64,000 nucleotides of DNA from CBDCBA01 sp965214125 (GCA_965214125.1 CBDCBA010000027.1:1-64000), one strand, 5' to 3'. Positions 40,556-49,143 are shown, numbered from the stretch's first letter. A program made the numbers and translations. Notes: generated from the letters alone by a model not told the origin.

Positions 40556-41644
40556 GTCTGCGGCACCCGCACCGTGATTCGCGGGTGCGTCGCGTGAATG
40601 CTCCCTGCCCGGCCGTGCAGCGGCTCGCCGGAACGTTCGTGGAGAACCGCGTGGATCTCGCTGACGATCGAAAGGGCCACGCTGCCGGGGGCGTCGCCGC
40701 CAAGGTCGAGCCCGGCGGGTGTGCGCAGCACGGCAAGTCGCTCCGGCGGCGGGAGGTGGCGGCGCTCGTGCAGCTCCCGCATCAGCCGCGCGACGCGGCG
40801 CTTCGGGCCAAGCAGCCCGACGTACCGTGGGCCGCCGTGCAGCACGGCCGGGAGCAGTTCGAAGTCTTGGTCGTAGCTGTGCGTCGCGAGCACGACCGCC
40901 GACCCGCTGACGCACGGGATGCTGCGCCGTTCGCCGCGCCGCCAGGTGCGCGTTCCGACGCCAGGCCGGCCGAAGCGCTCGCGGAGTTGCTCGCGCGGCT
41001 CGGTGCCGATCACGCGCACCCGCCAACCGACGGCGGCGGCGATGTCGACGAGCGGGACCACGTCGTTGCCGCTGCCGAAGATGTCCAGACGCGGCGACCG
41101 ATTCGCGCCGGGCTCGACAAGCACGTCGGCCCACGCGCCCCGCGGCCACTCGAGGCGGAGCGTGGTCGTCGCGGCCAGCTTGGGTTCGACGGGAAGCGAG
41201 GCGGGCCGATCGCCAGAGATTGAGCGACGGGCAATTGCCGCCCGACGCGAAGACGGTGTATCGCGTCGCCCCGCCGCCGCGAAGGTGAGCGACGGCCGGC
41301 GCACGCTCGCCGCCGATGACTTGTTCGAGGAGGACCTTCACCACGCCGTCGCAGCCGGTGTTGAATTCGCCGGCCGGCCGCTCCTCGTCGCCGCGGGTGT
41401 CGTAGACCACCACACGCGGCCCGAGCGCCGCGAGCTGCGAACCGCGGCGGGCGAGGTCGCGTTCGAGGCAGCCGCCGCTGATGCTCCCGGCGCGGCGGCC
41501 GTCGCGGGCGATCAGCAGCCGCGCCCCCGGCCGGCGGTAGGCGCTGCCCTCGACGTCGACCACGGTGGCCAGCAGGGCCGGCTCCCCGTTCGGCAGCGCG
41601 GCGAAGAGCGCCAGGATTTGCTCGACCTCGCTCATATCGCTCAC
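40552..41644 (-). pseudogene. XdhC-like molybdenum insertion chaperone, one-base frameshift
   Basis: An XdhC/CoxI-family protein (PaoD-like in this context), which binds MCD cofactor and inserts it into xanthine-oxidase-type enzymes. The N-terminal domain reads in one frame from GTG 41644 (ALLATVVDVEGSAYRRPGAR, SGGCLERDLARRG, GCDGVVKVLLEQVI). The C-terminal Rossmann domain reads in another frame (RLDIFGSGNDVVPLVDIAAA, AVVLATHSYDQDFELLPAVL, YVGLLGPKRRVARLMRELHE, TPAGLDLGGDAPGSVALSIV). Removing one base near 41215-41225 joins them into about 363 residues. The flanking genes are intact and the cluster needs this chaperone, so sequencing error or programmed shift are both possible. ATG 41635 is an alternative start. 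Confidence 0.82.
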
Positions 41645-42630
41645 CCGCCGATCGTCACCATGTCGCGCGAGACGTGCAGCGGCACGAGGTTATTCATCGC
41701 GTGCCCCGCCCACTTCAGCGACGCGGCGTCGGCGAAGCGCTGCCGCAGGTCGGCGTCGCTGCCGCCGTCGCGGAGCAGACCGCGCACGCTCACGCCCGCG
41801 TCTTGATGCAGGCAGGGGCGAAGCTCGCCCTCGGCGGTCAGCCGCATGCGGTCGCAGGCGTCGCAGAAGTGCTGGCTCATGCTCGTGATGAACCCGACGC
41901 GGGCGCCGGTGGCGCGGTCCTCCCACGCCTCGGCCGGATCGGCGGCGTGGCCGCGGCGAACGCGGGCGAGCTCGATGCCGTCGTTTGCCAGGCATTCGCG
42001 CATCCGCGTGGCGGTGACGGTTCGATTGGCCGCGTCGAGCCGGGCAAGGCCCATCGGCATGTACTCGATGAAGCGGATCTCCAAATCACGCTCCGCGGCG
42101 TAGCGAACGAGATCGCCCAGCTCGCCGTCGTTCACGCCCGGCAGGACCACGCAGTTGAGCTTGATCGGCCCGAGCCGCGCGGCGATAGCGGCGTCGATCC
42201 CGGCGAGCACGCTCGGCAGCACGTCACGCCGCGCCAGCGTTGCCGCGGTGTCGCGATGGAGAGAGTCGAGCGAAATGTTGACGCGGCTGAGGCCCGCACG
42301 CTTGAGAGGCTCCGCGTGCCGGGGCAGCAGCGACGCGTTGGTCGTCATCGTCACTTCGCCAATGCCAGCGGTGGCGGCGATGTCGCGGACGAGGTCGGTC
42401 ACGCCCGGCCGCGCCAGCGGCTCGCCACCGGTCAGCCGCACCTTGGAAAAGCCGATGTCGGCGGCAACGCGGACGACGCGGGCGATCTCGTCGAGCGACA
42501 GCAGGTTGTCCTTCGCCGGCAGTTGCACACCGTCGGCGGGCATGCAGTAGACGCAGCGAAAGTTGCACCGCGGCGTGACGCTGACCCGCAGGTAGGCGAA
42601 GCGCCGGCCGTGGGTGTCGTGAAGCGTCAT
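41641..42630 (-). CDS. moaA: GTP 3',8-cyclase MoaA
   Basis: A 329-residue radical SAM enzyme for the first step of molybdenum cofactor synthesis. The SAM cluster is C22, C26, C29 in TPRCNFRCVYCMP. LTGGEPLARPGVTDLVRDIA is the SAM-binding region. The second cluster uses FCDACDRMRLTAEGELRPCL. The last two residues are the conserved Gly-Gly. ATG 42630 begins MTLHDTHGRRFAYLRVSVT. The stop overlaps the XdhC start (GTGA). Without the 17-base tandem duplication at 42654-42687, the upstream paoC-like frame would end at 42627 and overlap this start by ATGA, like the other junctions in the operon. Confidence 0.95.
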   Translation of the reverse strand: MTLHDTHGRRFAYLRVSVTPRCNFRCVYCMPADGVQLPAKDNLLSLDEIARVVRVAADIGFSKVRLTGGEPLARPGVTDLVRDIAATAGIGEVTMTTNASLLPRHAEPLKRAGLSRVNISLDSLHRDTAATLARRDVLPSVLAGIDAAIAARLGPIKLNCVVLPGVNDGELGDLVRYAAERDLEIRFIEYMPMGLARLDAANRTVTATRMRECLANDGIELARVRRGHAADPAEAWEDRATGARVGFITSMSQHFCDACDRMRLTAEGELRPCLHQDAGVSVRGLLRDGGSDADLRQRFADAASLKWAGHAMNNLVPLHVSRDMVTIGG

Positions 42631-42653
42631 GCGGTTGTGCGGCCGGGAAACTT

Positions 42654-42687
42654 CGGGATCATCACGCGCTCGGGATCATCACGCGCT
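42654..42687. repeat. 17-bp tandem duplication at the 3' end of the molybdenum subunit gene
   Basis: CGGGATCATCACGCGCT occurs twice in direct tandem (42654-42670, 42671-42687), followed by CGGG again. Seventeen is not a multiple of three, so the duplication moved the stop codon of the minus-strand gene from 42627 up to 42662. Confidence 0.92.
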
Positions 42688-44974
42688 CGGGCACGAGCGG
42701 CAGGTGTCGCACGCGCCGGCCCGTTGCGTCGTAGACGGCATTCGCGACGGCCGCGGCGACGCCGGTGATGCCGATCTCGCCGATGCCCTTCGCGCCGATC
42801 GGGCTGGCATTGTAGTCGGCGTCGTCCAGCCACTCGATTTGCATCGGCGGCACGTCGGCGTTGGTGGGCACGTGGTACTCGGCCAGGTTGTGGTTGGTGA
42901 TCTTGCCGCTGCGCCCGTCGCGGAAGCTCTCCTCCATCAAGGCCTGGCCCAGGCCCATCACGATGCCGCCGATGAACTGGCTGCGGGCAGTCTTGGCATT
43001 CAGGATGATGCCGCACGCGAAGCAGGCGTTCCATCGGCGGACGCGCACCAGGCCCAGGCTTTCGTCGACGCCCACCTCGCAGAGGTGGCACCCGAAGCTG
43101 TGGTTGCTGAAGCCGCCCAAGGTGCTGCGCGGCGGGCGGATGTCGGCGTTGGTTGCCTGCACCTCGACGTGATCGTTCATCGTCATGCCGACGAGTTCAT
43201 CGATCGCCACGCCCTCGCCGGTGGCGGCATCAATGAGCTTGCCGTCGCGGAAGGCGAGGGCCTCGGGCTTGCGATCGGCCAGCCCGTCGACGCCGTTGGC
43301 GAGGGCGACGGCGAGCAGCTTTTCCTTCAGTTCGCCCACCGCCAGCTTGATGGCCCCGCCGACGCCGGCCGTGGTCATGCTGCCGCCGCTGACGTGGCCG
43401 AAGGGCAGGCGGGTGTCGCCCAGTTCCATGCTCACGCGGCGGACGGGCACGCCGAGCAAATCGGCGGCGACCTGGCTTTGGGCGGTCGTGGTGCCGGTAC
43501 CCATCTCATGCGTGCCGCAGGTGACGAGGAACGTGCCGTCGGCGTTGGCGCGCAGCTTGGCAGCGTTGGGAAGGTAGCTGGCGTGGTACGTCGCGGCGGC
43601 CATGCCGTGGCCGACGAGCCAGCGGCCGTCGGTCATCGCGCGCGGCGTGCGCGGCCCGGCCTGCCAGCCGAAGCTTGCCGCGGCACGGTCGTAGCACTCG
43701 ACGACGCGCCGGCCGCTCCACGGCGCGCCGTTGCTCGGGTCGACCGGCGGCTCGTTGGCCTTGCGCAGCGCGATTGGGTCGAGGTTGCAGGCGACGGCCA
43801 GCTCGTCCATCGCGCTCTCGCTGGCGAACATGCCGGGCGTCTCGCCGGGCGCCCGCATGAAGGTCGGCGACTGCATGTCGAGCCGGGCGATCTTCTGGTG
43901 GAAGCGCAGGCCCGGCGCGCCGTACATCACGCGCGAGGCGACGGTGACCGACTCGACAAAGTTGTCCTTAAAGTTCGTCGCGCTAGTGCCCTCGTGCATC
44001 AGGCTGTTGAGCTTGCCGCCCTCCTCCGCGCCAAGGCGGACGCGCTGCCGCGTGACCGGCCGGAAGCCGATGCCGCCGTACATCTGCTCGCGCATGAGGA
44101 CCAGCCGCACCGGGCGCTTGGCGAACCGCGCCGCCATCGCCGCCAGCGGCACGTGCGGCCACATGTTTCCCTTGCAGCCGAAGGCCCCGCCGATGAACTT
44201 GCAGATCACCCGCACGTTGTCCGACGTGAGCCCCACGTCCTTGAACAGATCCGCCAGCGAGTCGCGCACGCCGAAGATGTACTGGCTCGAGTCGTAAACG
44301 GTCAGCGTCGGCTCGCCGCGGTCGTTCGTGCCCCACTGGGCGATCGTCGCGTGCGGCTCGATGGGGTTGTGGTGCTCGGTCGGCGTGACGTACTCAGCGT
44401 CGATCTGCACGGCGCTGGCGTCGAACTCGGCCTGCGGGTCGCCCTTGGTGAACGGGTTGGGCTGGCCGGCGTCGCGGGCGGGGGACTCGACCTCCGCCTC
44501 GTCGATCGACAGCGTGGGCGTGCGCTGGGCGTAGCTGATCTTCACCAGTTGCGCCGCGTGCGTGGCCTGCTCGAGCGTGCGGCCGAGGCAGCAGGCGACC
44601 CACTGGCCGGCGTGAAAAATCTCCGGGCCGCCCAGGGGCTTGACCTTCGACCCCGCCGCCCCGCCGCCGCCGCTCATCGTTTGCAGCTCGCCCGTCGGCT
44701 CGTTGACGGTCACGTGCGTGAGCACGTCGAACCCGCTGACGCGCTTCGCGGCGGCCGTCTCAATGCGGTCGATCATCCCGCGGGCGATGTCGCTTTGCAC
44801 GCCCACGGCGTAGAGCGCGTCGGGCACGTCCCACTCGGCCGTGTACGTGGCGCGGCCGGTGACTTTCTCGCGGCCGTCGCGGCGGATTAGCGGGCGACCG
44901 ACCGGACCGCCCTCGGTGAAGAGGCGCTTCTCCGGCATCGTCGCGGGCTGACTGGTCGGCTGAGTCGATTGCAT
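42662..44974 (-). CDS. molybdopterin-binding subunit of a PaoC/XdhA-type oxidoreductase
   Basis: A 770-residue xanthine-oxidase-family large subunit. It has LIRRDGREKVTGRATYTAEW, the aldehyde-oxidase a/b hammerhead start, ICKFIGGAFGCKGNMWPHVP, GTHEMGTGTTTAQSQVAADL, LPFGHVSGGSMTTAGVGGAI and the catalytic Glu region PIGAKGIGEIGITGVAAAVA. The MCD cofactor sits between its domains. It pairs with the FeS and FAD subunits upstream; with the Tat signal on the FeS subunit this suggests a PaoABC-like periplasmic aldehyde oxidoreductase. The C-terminus is VPERVMIPSA; it would read VPERVMIPKFPGRTTA without the 17-base duplication. Start ATG 44974, 30 bases after the NTF2-like gene. Substrate unknown. 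Confidence 0.9.
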   Translation of the reverse strand: MQSTQPTSQPATMPEKRLFTEGGPVGRPLIRRDGREKVTGRATYTAEWDVPDALYAVGVQSDIARGMIDRIETAAAKRVSGFDVLTHVTVNEPTGELQTMSGGGGAAGSKVKPLGGPEIFHAGQWVACCLGRTLEQATHAAQLVKISYAQRTPTLSIDEAEVESPARDAGQPNPFTKGDPQAEFDASAVQIDAEYVTPTEHHNPIEPHATIAQWGTNDRGEPTLTVYDSSQYIFGVRDSLADLFKDVGLTSDNVRVICKFIGGAFGCKGNMWPHVPLAAMAARFAKRPVRLVLMREQMYGGIGFRPVTRQRVRLGAEEGGKLNSLMHEGTSATNFKDNFVESVTVASRVMYGAPGLRFHQKIARLDMQSPTFMRAPGETPGMFASESAMDELAVACNLDPIALRKANEPPVDPSNGAPWSGRRVVECYDRAAASFGWQAGPRTPRAMTDGRWLVGHGMAAATYHASYLPNAAKLRANADGTFLVTCGTHEMGTGTTTAQSQVAADLLGVPVRRVSMELGDTRLPFGHVSGGSMTTAGVGGAIKLAVGELKEKLLAVALANGVDGLADRKPEALAFRDGKLIDAATGEGVAIDELVGMTMNDHVEVQATNADIRPPRSTLGGFSNHSFGCHLCEVGVDESLGLVRVRRWNACFACGIILNAKTARSQFIGGIVMGLGQALMEESFRDGRSGKITNHNLAEYHVPTNADVPPMQIEWLDDADYNASPIGAKGIGEIGITGVAAAVANAVYDATGRRVRHLPLVPERVMIPSA

Positions 44975-45004
44975 GGAGGGCCTCGTAAAGCGAAAGGCGG
45001 GAAG

Positions 45005-45643
45005 TTAGTTGCCGAAGTTGCGCTCGGCGATGCGCGGGTCGCCCTGCTCCCACAGCACGGTGAACGTCCACCCGGCGACGGCGTAGCCGGTGGGGCTGGC
45101 GTCGCCGGGCGCCAGCGCGAAGTCATACCGGCCGCCCAGGGTCCACTCGAAGTCGCGGTGGAGGTCCATCCCCGCCGGCGCGCGCCGCACGGCCGTGACG
45201 ACGACGTTCGCCAAACAGCGGGCCGACCCGTCATCGCGCGGCAGCACAACATGGCTGCCGATCAGGTGGTGCGTCGCGTCGAACGGCAGGAGCGACTGGG
45301 CCCACCCGCGCAAAAAGGCGTCGGCCGACACGCGCCGGCTCGGCGAGCGCGGGTCGTCCGGGGGCGCGACCTCCACCTCGCTGGCGAAGAGCCTGGCGAG
45401 CGCGTCGAAGTCGGCCAGGTCCGTGAGCATCGCCACGCGATTGACCGTCTCAATCACCGCCATCGCGTTGACGGGCACGGCCGCGGGACGCGATGTCGGC
45501 CGCGTTGCGGGCTGCGTTGCCGGCGCGTCGTCCTGCGCCTCGTCCTGCGCCACGGCGAACGCCGCGCCGCCAAAGATGGCGGCCGGGGCGGCGATGCGCA
45601 GCACCTGCCGGCGCGTCGCAAAGTTGGACGACTGCTGGTTCAT
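45005..45643 (-). CDS. Tat-exported NTF2/SnoaL-like protein inside the oxidoreductase operon
   Basis: A 212-residue protein. The N-terminus has a twin-arginine signal (NFATRRQVLRIAAPAAIFGG), then an Ala/Thr/Gln/Pro linker (QDDAPATQPATRPTSRPAAV). A SnoaL/NTF2-like domain follows from about residue 55: VIETVNRVAMLTDLADFDAL, FASEVEVAPPDDPRSPSRRV, LPFDATHHLIGSHVVLPRDD, AGWTFTVLWEQGDPRIAERN. Members act as small-molecule enzymes or binding domains; none is standard in Pao operons. ATG 45643 overlaps the FAD-subunit stop (ATGA), so expression is coupled. Sharing the Tat route with the FeS subunit puts both outside the cytoplasm, so it may handle the substrate or product. Confidence 0.78.
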   Translation of the reverse strand: MNQQSSNFATRRQVLRIAAPAAIFGGAAFAVAQDEAQDDAPATQPATRPTSRPAAVPVNAMAVIETVNRVAMLTDLADFDALARLFASEVEVAPPDDPRSPSRRVSADAFLRGWAQSLLPFDATHHLIGSHVVLPRDDGSARCLANVVVTAVRRAPAGMDLHRDFEWTLGGRYDFALAPGDASPTGYAVAGWTFTVLWEQGDPRIAERNFGN

Positions 45644-46671
45644 CGGCCGTGTTGCAGGTGCCAAAGCTCGTCGCCCCGCCGCACGTCGCCGTCGGCGAGC
45701 ATCGCGAGCGCGTCGACGATTGCCCGCTTGGCGAGCGGAATCTTGAACCCGTTGTGCGCCGCGGGCGTCGCCCCTTCGAGTGCAGCGTCGGCGGCCTTGG
45801 CGAAGGTCTCGGGCGTTGCGGGTTGACCGCGCAGGGCCTCCTCGGCTTCGGGCGAATGCCACGGCACGGTGCCGACGCCGCCCAGCGCCAGGCGGCAGTC
45901 CTTGATCGTGTCGCCGTCCATCTCGAGCCCAACCGCCACGCTCGCCAGGGCGAAGGCGTAGCTGCTGCGCTCGCGAATCTTGTGGTACAGGCTGTTGGCC
46001 GCGCACGGGCCGGTCGGGATGCGGATGCCGGCAATCAGTTCGCCCGGCGCAAGGCTCGTCTCGACGTGCGGGTCGTCGCCGGGCAGCACGTGGAGGTCGC
46101 GCAGCGGCATTTCGCGCCCGCCGCCCTCGGGGGAGACGATCGTCAGCGTGGCGTTCAACGCGACGGCGGCGACGGCGAAGTCGCCGGGGTAGTGGGCGAT
46201 GCACGCGTCGCTCACGCCCAAGACCGCGAGCGAGCGGTTGTCGGCCTGCTCGCCGATCGCCGAGCAGCCACTGCCGGGCTCGCGCTTGTTGCACGCTTGG
46301 CTGACGTCGCGGAAGTAGGGGCAGCGCGTGCGTTGCAGCAGGTTTCCGCCGAGACTGGCCATGTTGCGGATCTGCGGGCTCGCCGCGAGCAGCAGTGATT
46401 CCCGCACCATCGGCAGCTTTTCGCGGACCACCTCGTGGTCGGCGAAGCGGCTCATCCGACAGCCCGCACCGACCTGAACGGCATCGCCGTCATCGCGGAT
46501 GTCGCTCGGCACCACCGGGTCGACGGCGATCAACTCGCGCGGCGTGAGGACCGTCAGCTTCATCAGGTCGAGCATCGTCGTGCCGCCCGCCAGATAGGCG
46601 GCCCCGTCATTGCCGCCGGCCTGGGTGGCGGACTCGATGCTGTCCACGCTCTTGTAGGTAAAGGGCTTCAC
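45640..46671 (-). CDS. FAD-binding subunit of a PaoB/YagS-type oxidoreductase
   Basis: A 343-residue medium subunit. The FAD site is LAGGTTMLDLMKLTVLTPRE and SPQIRNMASLGGNLLQRTRC. Cys C117, C127, C136 and C157 (CPYFRDVSQACNKREPGSGC, then SDACIAHYPGDFAV) match the extra [4Fe-4S]-binding loop that marks PaoB/HcrB-type subunits. The C-terminal CO-dehydrogenase-flavoprotein domain follows (IRERSSYAFALASVAVGLEM). GTG 46671 overlaps the FeS-subunit stop (GTGA). Electrons probably pass from Mo via FeS to FAD. There is no signal peptide, so export would be by hitchhiking with the FeS subunit. Confidence 0.92.
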   Translation of the reverse strand: MKPFTYKSVDSIESATQAGGNDGAAYLAGGTTMLDLMKLTVLTPRELIAVDPVVPSDIRDDGDAVQVGAGCRMSRFADHEVVREKLPMVRESLLLAASPQIRNMASLGGNLLQRTRCPYFRDVSQACNKREPGSGCSAIGEQADNRSLAVLGVSDACIAHYPGDFAVAAVALNATLTIVSPEGGGREMPLRDLHVLPGDDPHVETSLAPGELIAGIRIPTGPCAANSLYHKIRERSSYAFALASVAVGLEMDGDTIKDCRLALGGVGTVPWHSPEAEEALRGQPATPETFAKAADAALEGATPAAHNGFKIPLAKRAIVDALAMLADGDVRRGDELWHLQHGR

Positions 46672-47339
46672 TTCGCACCCCCGTTCTCGCCGGCGCGACG
46701 GCCCATCTTGCCCGCCGCCTGCTTGATGGCGTCGACGATGTTCGGGTACGCCCCGCAGCGGCAAAGGTTGCCGCTCATCCACTCGCGGATTTCCTCATCG
46801 TCTCCGCTGGCGTGCCCCTCCTGGATGCAGGCGACGCCGCTCATGATCTGGCCGGGCGTGCAGTAGCCGCACTGGTAGCCGTCGCACTGCAGAAACGTCT
46901 TTTGCACCGGGTGAAGCTCGCCGTCCTGTTCGAGCCCTTCGATCGTCGTCACCTCCGCGCCGTTCAACGTGGCGGCGAGCGTGAAGCAACTCAGCACGCG
47001 CTGGCCGTCGACGTGGCAGGTGCAGGCGCCGCAGGCGCCGTGGTCGCATCCCTTCTTCGTGCCGGTTAGGCCGATCTTCTCGCGAAGGGTGTCGAGCAGG
47101 GTCGCGCGCGGGTCGAGGTCGAGCGACCGGTCCTGGCCGTTGAGCGTAAACTGCACCTTCACCGGCTCGGGCAACTCGCCCTGTCGTTCGGCGGGCGGTG
47201 CGGATGGCGGTGTCGCGTCCTGGGAAAACTGGGTCGCGCCCTCCAGGCGGGAGGCGAGCCCGACGCCGACGGCAGCGCCGGCCCCGGTCAGAAAGCGGCG
47301 CCGGCTGGCGACGCCGGGGGAATAGGGGTCATCGGGCAT
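46668..47339 (-). CDS. Tat-exported [2Fe-2S] subunit of a PaoA/YagT-type oxidoreductase
   Basis: A 223-residue small subunit and first gene of the molybdenum operon. The twin-arginine signal ASRRRFLTGAGAAVGVGLAS starts near residue 11. The plant-type [2Fe-2S] domain has CDHGACGACTCHVDGQRVLS. The second, helical [2Fe-2S] domain has CDGYQCGYCTPGQIMSG and SGNLCRCGAYPNIVDAIKQA. Because folded Mo enzymes ride the Tat system on this subunit, the holoenzyme is probably exported, as E. coli PaoABC is. ATG 47339 has GGGAG nearby; upstream in-frame codons look non-coding. The operon promoter should lie in 47340-47483, where I see no riboswitch I recognise. Confidence 0.92.
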   Translation of the reverse strand: MPDDPYSPGVASRRRFLTGAGAAVGVGLASRLEGATQFSQDATPPSAPPAERQGELPEPVKVQFTLNGQDRSLDLDPRATLLDTLREKIGLTGTKKGCDHGACGACTCHVDGQRVLSCFTLAATLNGAEVTTIEGLEQDGELHPVQKTFLQCDGYQCGYCTPGQIMSGVACIQEGHASGDDEEIREWMSGNLCRCGAYPNIVDAIKQAAGKMGRRAGENGGAK

Positions 47340-47483
47340 GACGGCTCCCGGCAGGTCGTGGACGTCGGGCCGGCACGCGGATGGCCGACCGTTCGCCTCG
47401 CACCCTACCGCCTCGCCCCGATTGGCCAAAGGAGAATTTCGATGAGCGTTTGAACCTGTGACCGCGTCTCAACTGCACGCCGC

Positions 47484-47888
47484 TCACGGCTGAACTTCGA
47501 AGCCCGGCACCGCCGCCTCGCGGGCCTTGCGCGCCGCGATGAACGACCGGACCGCCAACGCCACGAACGACGCGCAAAGCAGGAACTCGCCCACCACGCT
47601 CGCGATCGCCAACCCCGACGCCTTGCCCGGCAGCACGCGGATAAACAGCGGCGGAACGACCGCCAACGCCCCGAGCAACGCGACCGCCGCCGCCACGTGC
47701 ATCGCGTGCTTCCGCGCCGTCGGGCCGCGCGTGCCGATCAAGCCGCACAGAAAAATCGGCACGCCGAACACCGCCGGAATCAGCGCCGTCTTCGCCGCCC
47801 AATCCGCCCCGCCGGCGACGAAGCCGATCAGGGCCAGCACGATGAGCAAACTTCCGATGACCATCGCGACCTTGGACATGTCGTTCAT
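47484..47888 (-). CDS. small four-helix membrane protein of unknown function
   Basis: A 134-residue membrane protein with four predicted helices: VAMVIGSLLIVLALIGFVAG, KTALIPAVFGVPIFLCGLIG, HVAAAVALLGALAVVPPLFI and SVVGEFLLCASFVALAVRSF. A short basic C-terminus follows (ARKAREAAVPGFEVQP). No family motif is visible. ATG 47888 (or 47882) is followed at once by the hydrophobic start. It lies 144 bases upstream of the molybdenum operon in the same direction and could share its transcript. Two inverted repeats (47927-48077) separate it from the dehydrogenase gene. Confidence 0.7.
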   Translation of the reverse strand: MNDMSKVAMVIGSLLIVLALIGFVAGGADWAAKTALIPAVFGVPIFLCGLIGTRGPTARKHAMHVAAAVALLGALAVVPPLFIRVLPGKASGLAIASVVGEFLLCASFVALAVRSFIAARKAREAAVPGFEVQP

Positions 47889-47926
47889 GCACAACGGTAG
47901 CGAAGGTTCTCACCGACGGTGCCGGG

Positions 47927-47997
47927 GTAGCCGCGGAGCTTGCTCCGCGCGTCGAGGCTCGACCACGCCACGAGCGCGGAGCAAGCTCCGCGGCTAC
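47927..47997. repeat. 24-bp-arm inverted repeat, GTAGCCGCGGAGCTTGCTCC type
   Basis: Arms 47927-47950 and 47974-47997 are perfectly complementary around 23 bases that contain a second small palindrome (GTCGAGGCTCGAC). It lies in a gene-poor stretch next to another inverted repeat at 48024-48077. It belongs to the same structural class as the elements at 57137 and 57860. Confidence 0.85.
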
Positions 47998-48023
47998 TCC
48001 CGACGTTATTCATCGGCGGACGG

Positions 48024-48077
48024 TTTGCATCGGTACCAAGCCGCGTTACGTAGCAACGCGGTTTGGTACGATGCGAA
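48024..48077. repeat. inverted repeat with ~23-bp arms, CGGTACCAAGCCGCGTT type
   Basis: Arms 48024-48047 and 48055-48077 pair with few mismatches around a seven-base loop. The element ends 16 bases before the stop codon of the minus-strand dehydrogenase gene and could be its terminator. It is a different sequence from its neighbour at 47927-47997. With that repeat it fills the interval 47889-48092, which has no gene. Confidence 0.75.
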
Positions 48078-48092
48078 TCAACTACACCCGGT

Positions 48093-49013
48093 CTACCCCG
48101 CGTAGAGCCCGTCGAGCACGTCGCGTAGCACGCGGGCACTCTTGCGGAGATCCTCCACCTCCGCCGCGTCGAGGTTCGGCTCGAGGATGCGATTGACCCC
48201 GCGCCGGCCGACGATGCACGGCAGGCTCAGGCAAACGTCCTTGATGCCGTACGGCCCGTCGACGAGCGTGCTCACCGGCAGCACCTCGCGGGTGTCCTGC
48301 GCGACGGCACGCACGATCATGCTCACGCAGGCGGCGATCGCGTAGTCGGTGTAGCCCTTCTTTCGGATGATCTCGTACCCCGCGCGGCGGGCATCATCGA
48401 AGCGGCGGCGGATGTCGCCGGGCTCCTCGGGCAGCTTCATTCCGGCCACCGTCGCTTGGCTCAGCGCCGGCACCATCGACTCACCGTGCTCGCCCAGGAT
48501 GTACGCCCGCACGTCGAGCGGGTGCCCGCCGACCAGCTCCGCCAGCAGCGCCCGAAACCGGCCGGTGTCAATCAGGGTGCCGCTGCCGATCACCCGCCAC
48601 GGGCTCAGCCGCGCGACCCGCCCGGCCACGTGCGTCATCACGTCGACCGGGTTGGAGAGGATGATGAAAACCGCGTCCGGCGACCCGTCGGCCAGGCGTG
48701 GGATCAGCGACTGGTAAATCTTATAGTTGCCATCCGCAAGTTGCATCCGGTCGGGGTTGTCCGGGTCCATTTTCACCGAATTGGTGACGATGATGACGTC
48801 GCTGTCGGCCGCATCGTCGAGCGTGCCGGCCCGAATGCGCGCCGGCCTCGGGTTGAGAAACACGCTCGCGTGCAGCAAATCACGCGCATGACCGGCCGCC
48901 TCATTGTCGGGGTCGCGGCTAACGAGCACGAGCTCGTCGGCGAGCCCCCGCGCCACGAGCGCGAACGCGGTGGCGGTCCCGGTGCGGCCGATGCCGGTGA
49001 TGCTGATCTTCAC
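48093..49013 (-). CDS. lactate/malate dehydrogenase family protein
   Basis: A 306-residue NAD-dependent 2-hydroxyacid dehydrogenase. The dinucleotide site is ITGIGRTGTATAFALVARGL. Conserved regions are VIIVTNSVKMDPDNPDRMQL with the substrate-loop Arg, LSNPVDVMTHVAGRVARLSP, VIGSGTLIDTGRFRALLAEL and the catalytic His in YILGEHGESMV. The GSGTxxDxxRFR and GEHGES motifs favour L-lactate dehydrogenase over malate dehydrogenase, but NPDRMQL is unusual in the specificity loop, so substrate is left open. It has about one turn more than the usual minimal length. Upstream is a 130-base gap. Confidence 0.85.
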   Translation of the reverse strand: MKISITGIGRTGTATAFALVARGLADELVLVSRDPDNEAAGHARDLLHASVFLNPRPARIRAGTLDDAADSDVIIVTNSVKMDPDNPDRMQLADGNYKIYQSLIPRLADGSPDAVFIILSNPVDVMTHVAGRVARLSPWRVIGSGTLIDTGRFRALLAELVGGHPLDVRAYILGEHGESMVPALSQATVAGMKLPEEPGDIRRRFDDARRAGYEIIRKKGYTDYAIAACVSMIVRAVAQDTREVLPVSTLVDGPYGIKDVCLSLPCIVGRRGVNRILEPNLDAAEVEDLRKSARVLRDVLDGLYAG

Positions 49014-49143
49014 GGCGGCACGGTAGGAAGCCGCCGCGACGCCCTATGTATCCCGCCGCCTGCCTCCGCCGTATCAGCCCCCCCTCATGCACCGATGCCC
49101 GCAACCCCCCCAAAGGCGCCAGCTACTCAATCATCTAAACCCT

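Noticed and set aside
39749..41644. A single 631-residue protein joining XdhC, MocA and MoaD
   Set aside because: The frame is open by chance through the middle, but the XdhC C-terminal domain is readable only in another frame and ends at 40552 with a GTGA overlap to the next start. The middle part of the 631-residue reading has no family character.
42629..44890. Long open frame antisense to the molybdenum subunit gene
   Set aside because: Same high-GC shadow effect; the minus-strand gene has clear xanthine-oxidase-family motifs and the antisense translation has none.
45005..46294. A 429-residue form of the NTF2-like protein
   Set aside because: Its first half is an out-of-frame reading of the FAD-subunit gene; the Tat signal at ATG 45643 marks the true start.
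47340..47483. Molybdenum-cofactor riboswitch before the Mo operon
   Set aside because: I could not find the expected multistem structure in this 144-base leader; a covariance-model search would be decisive.
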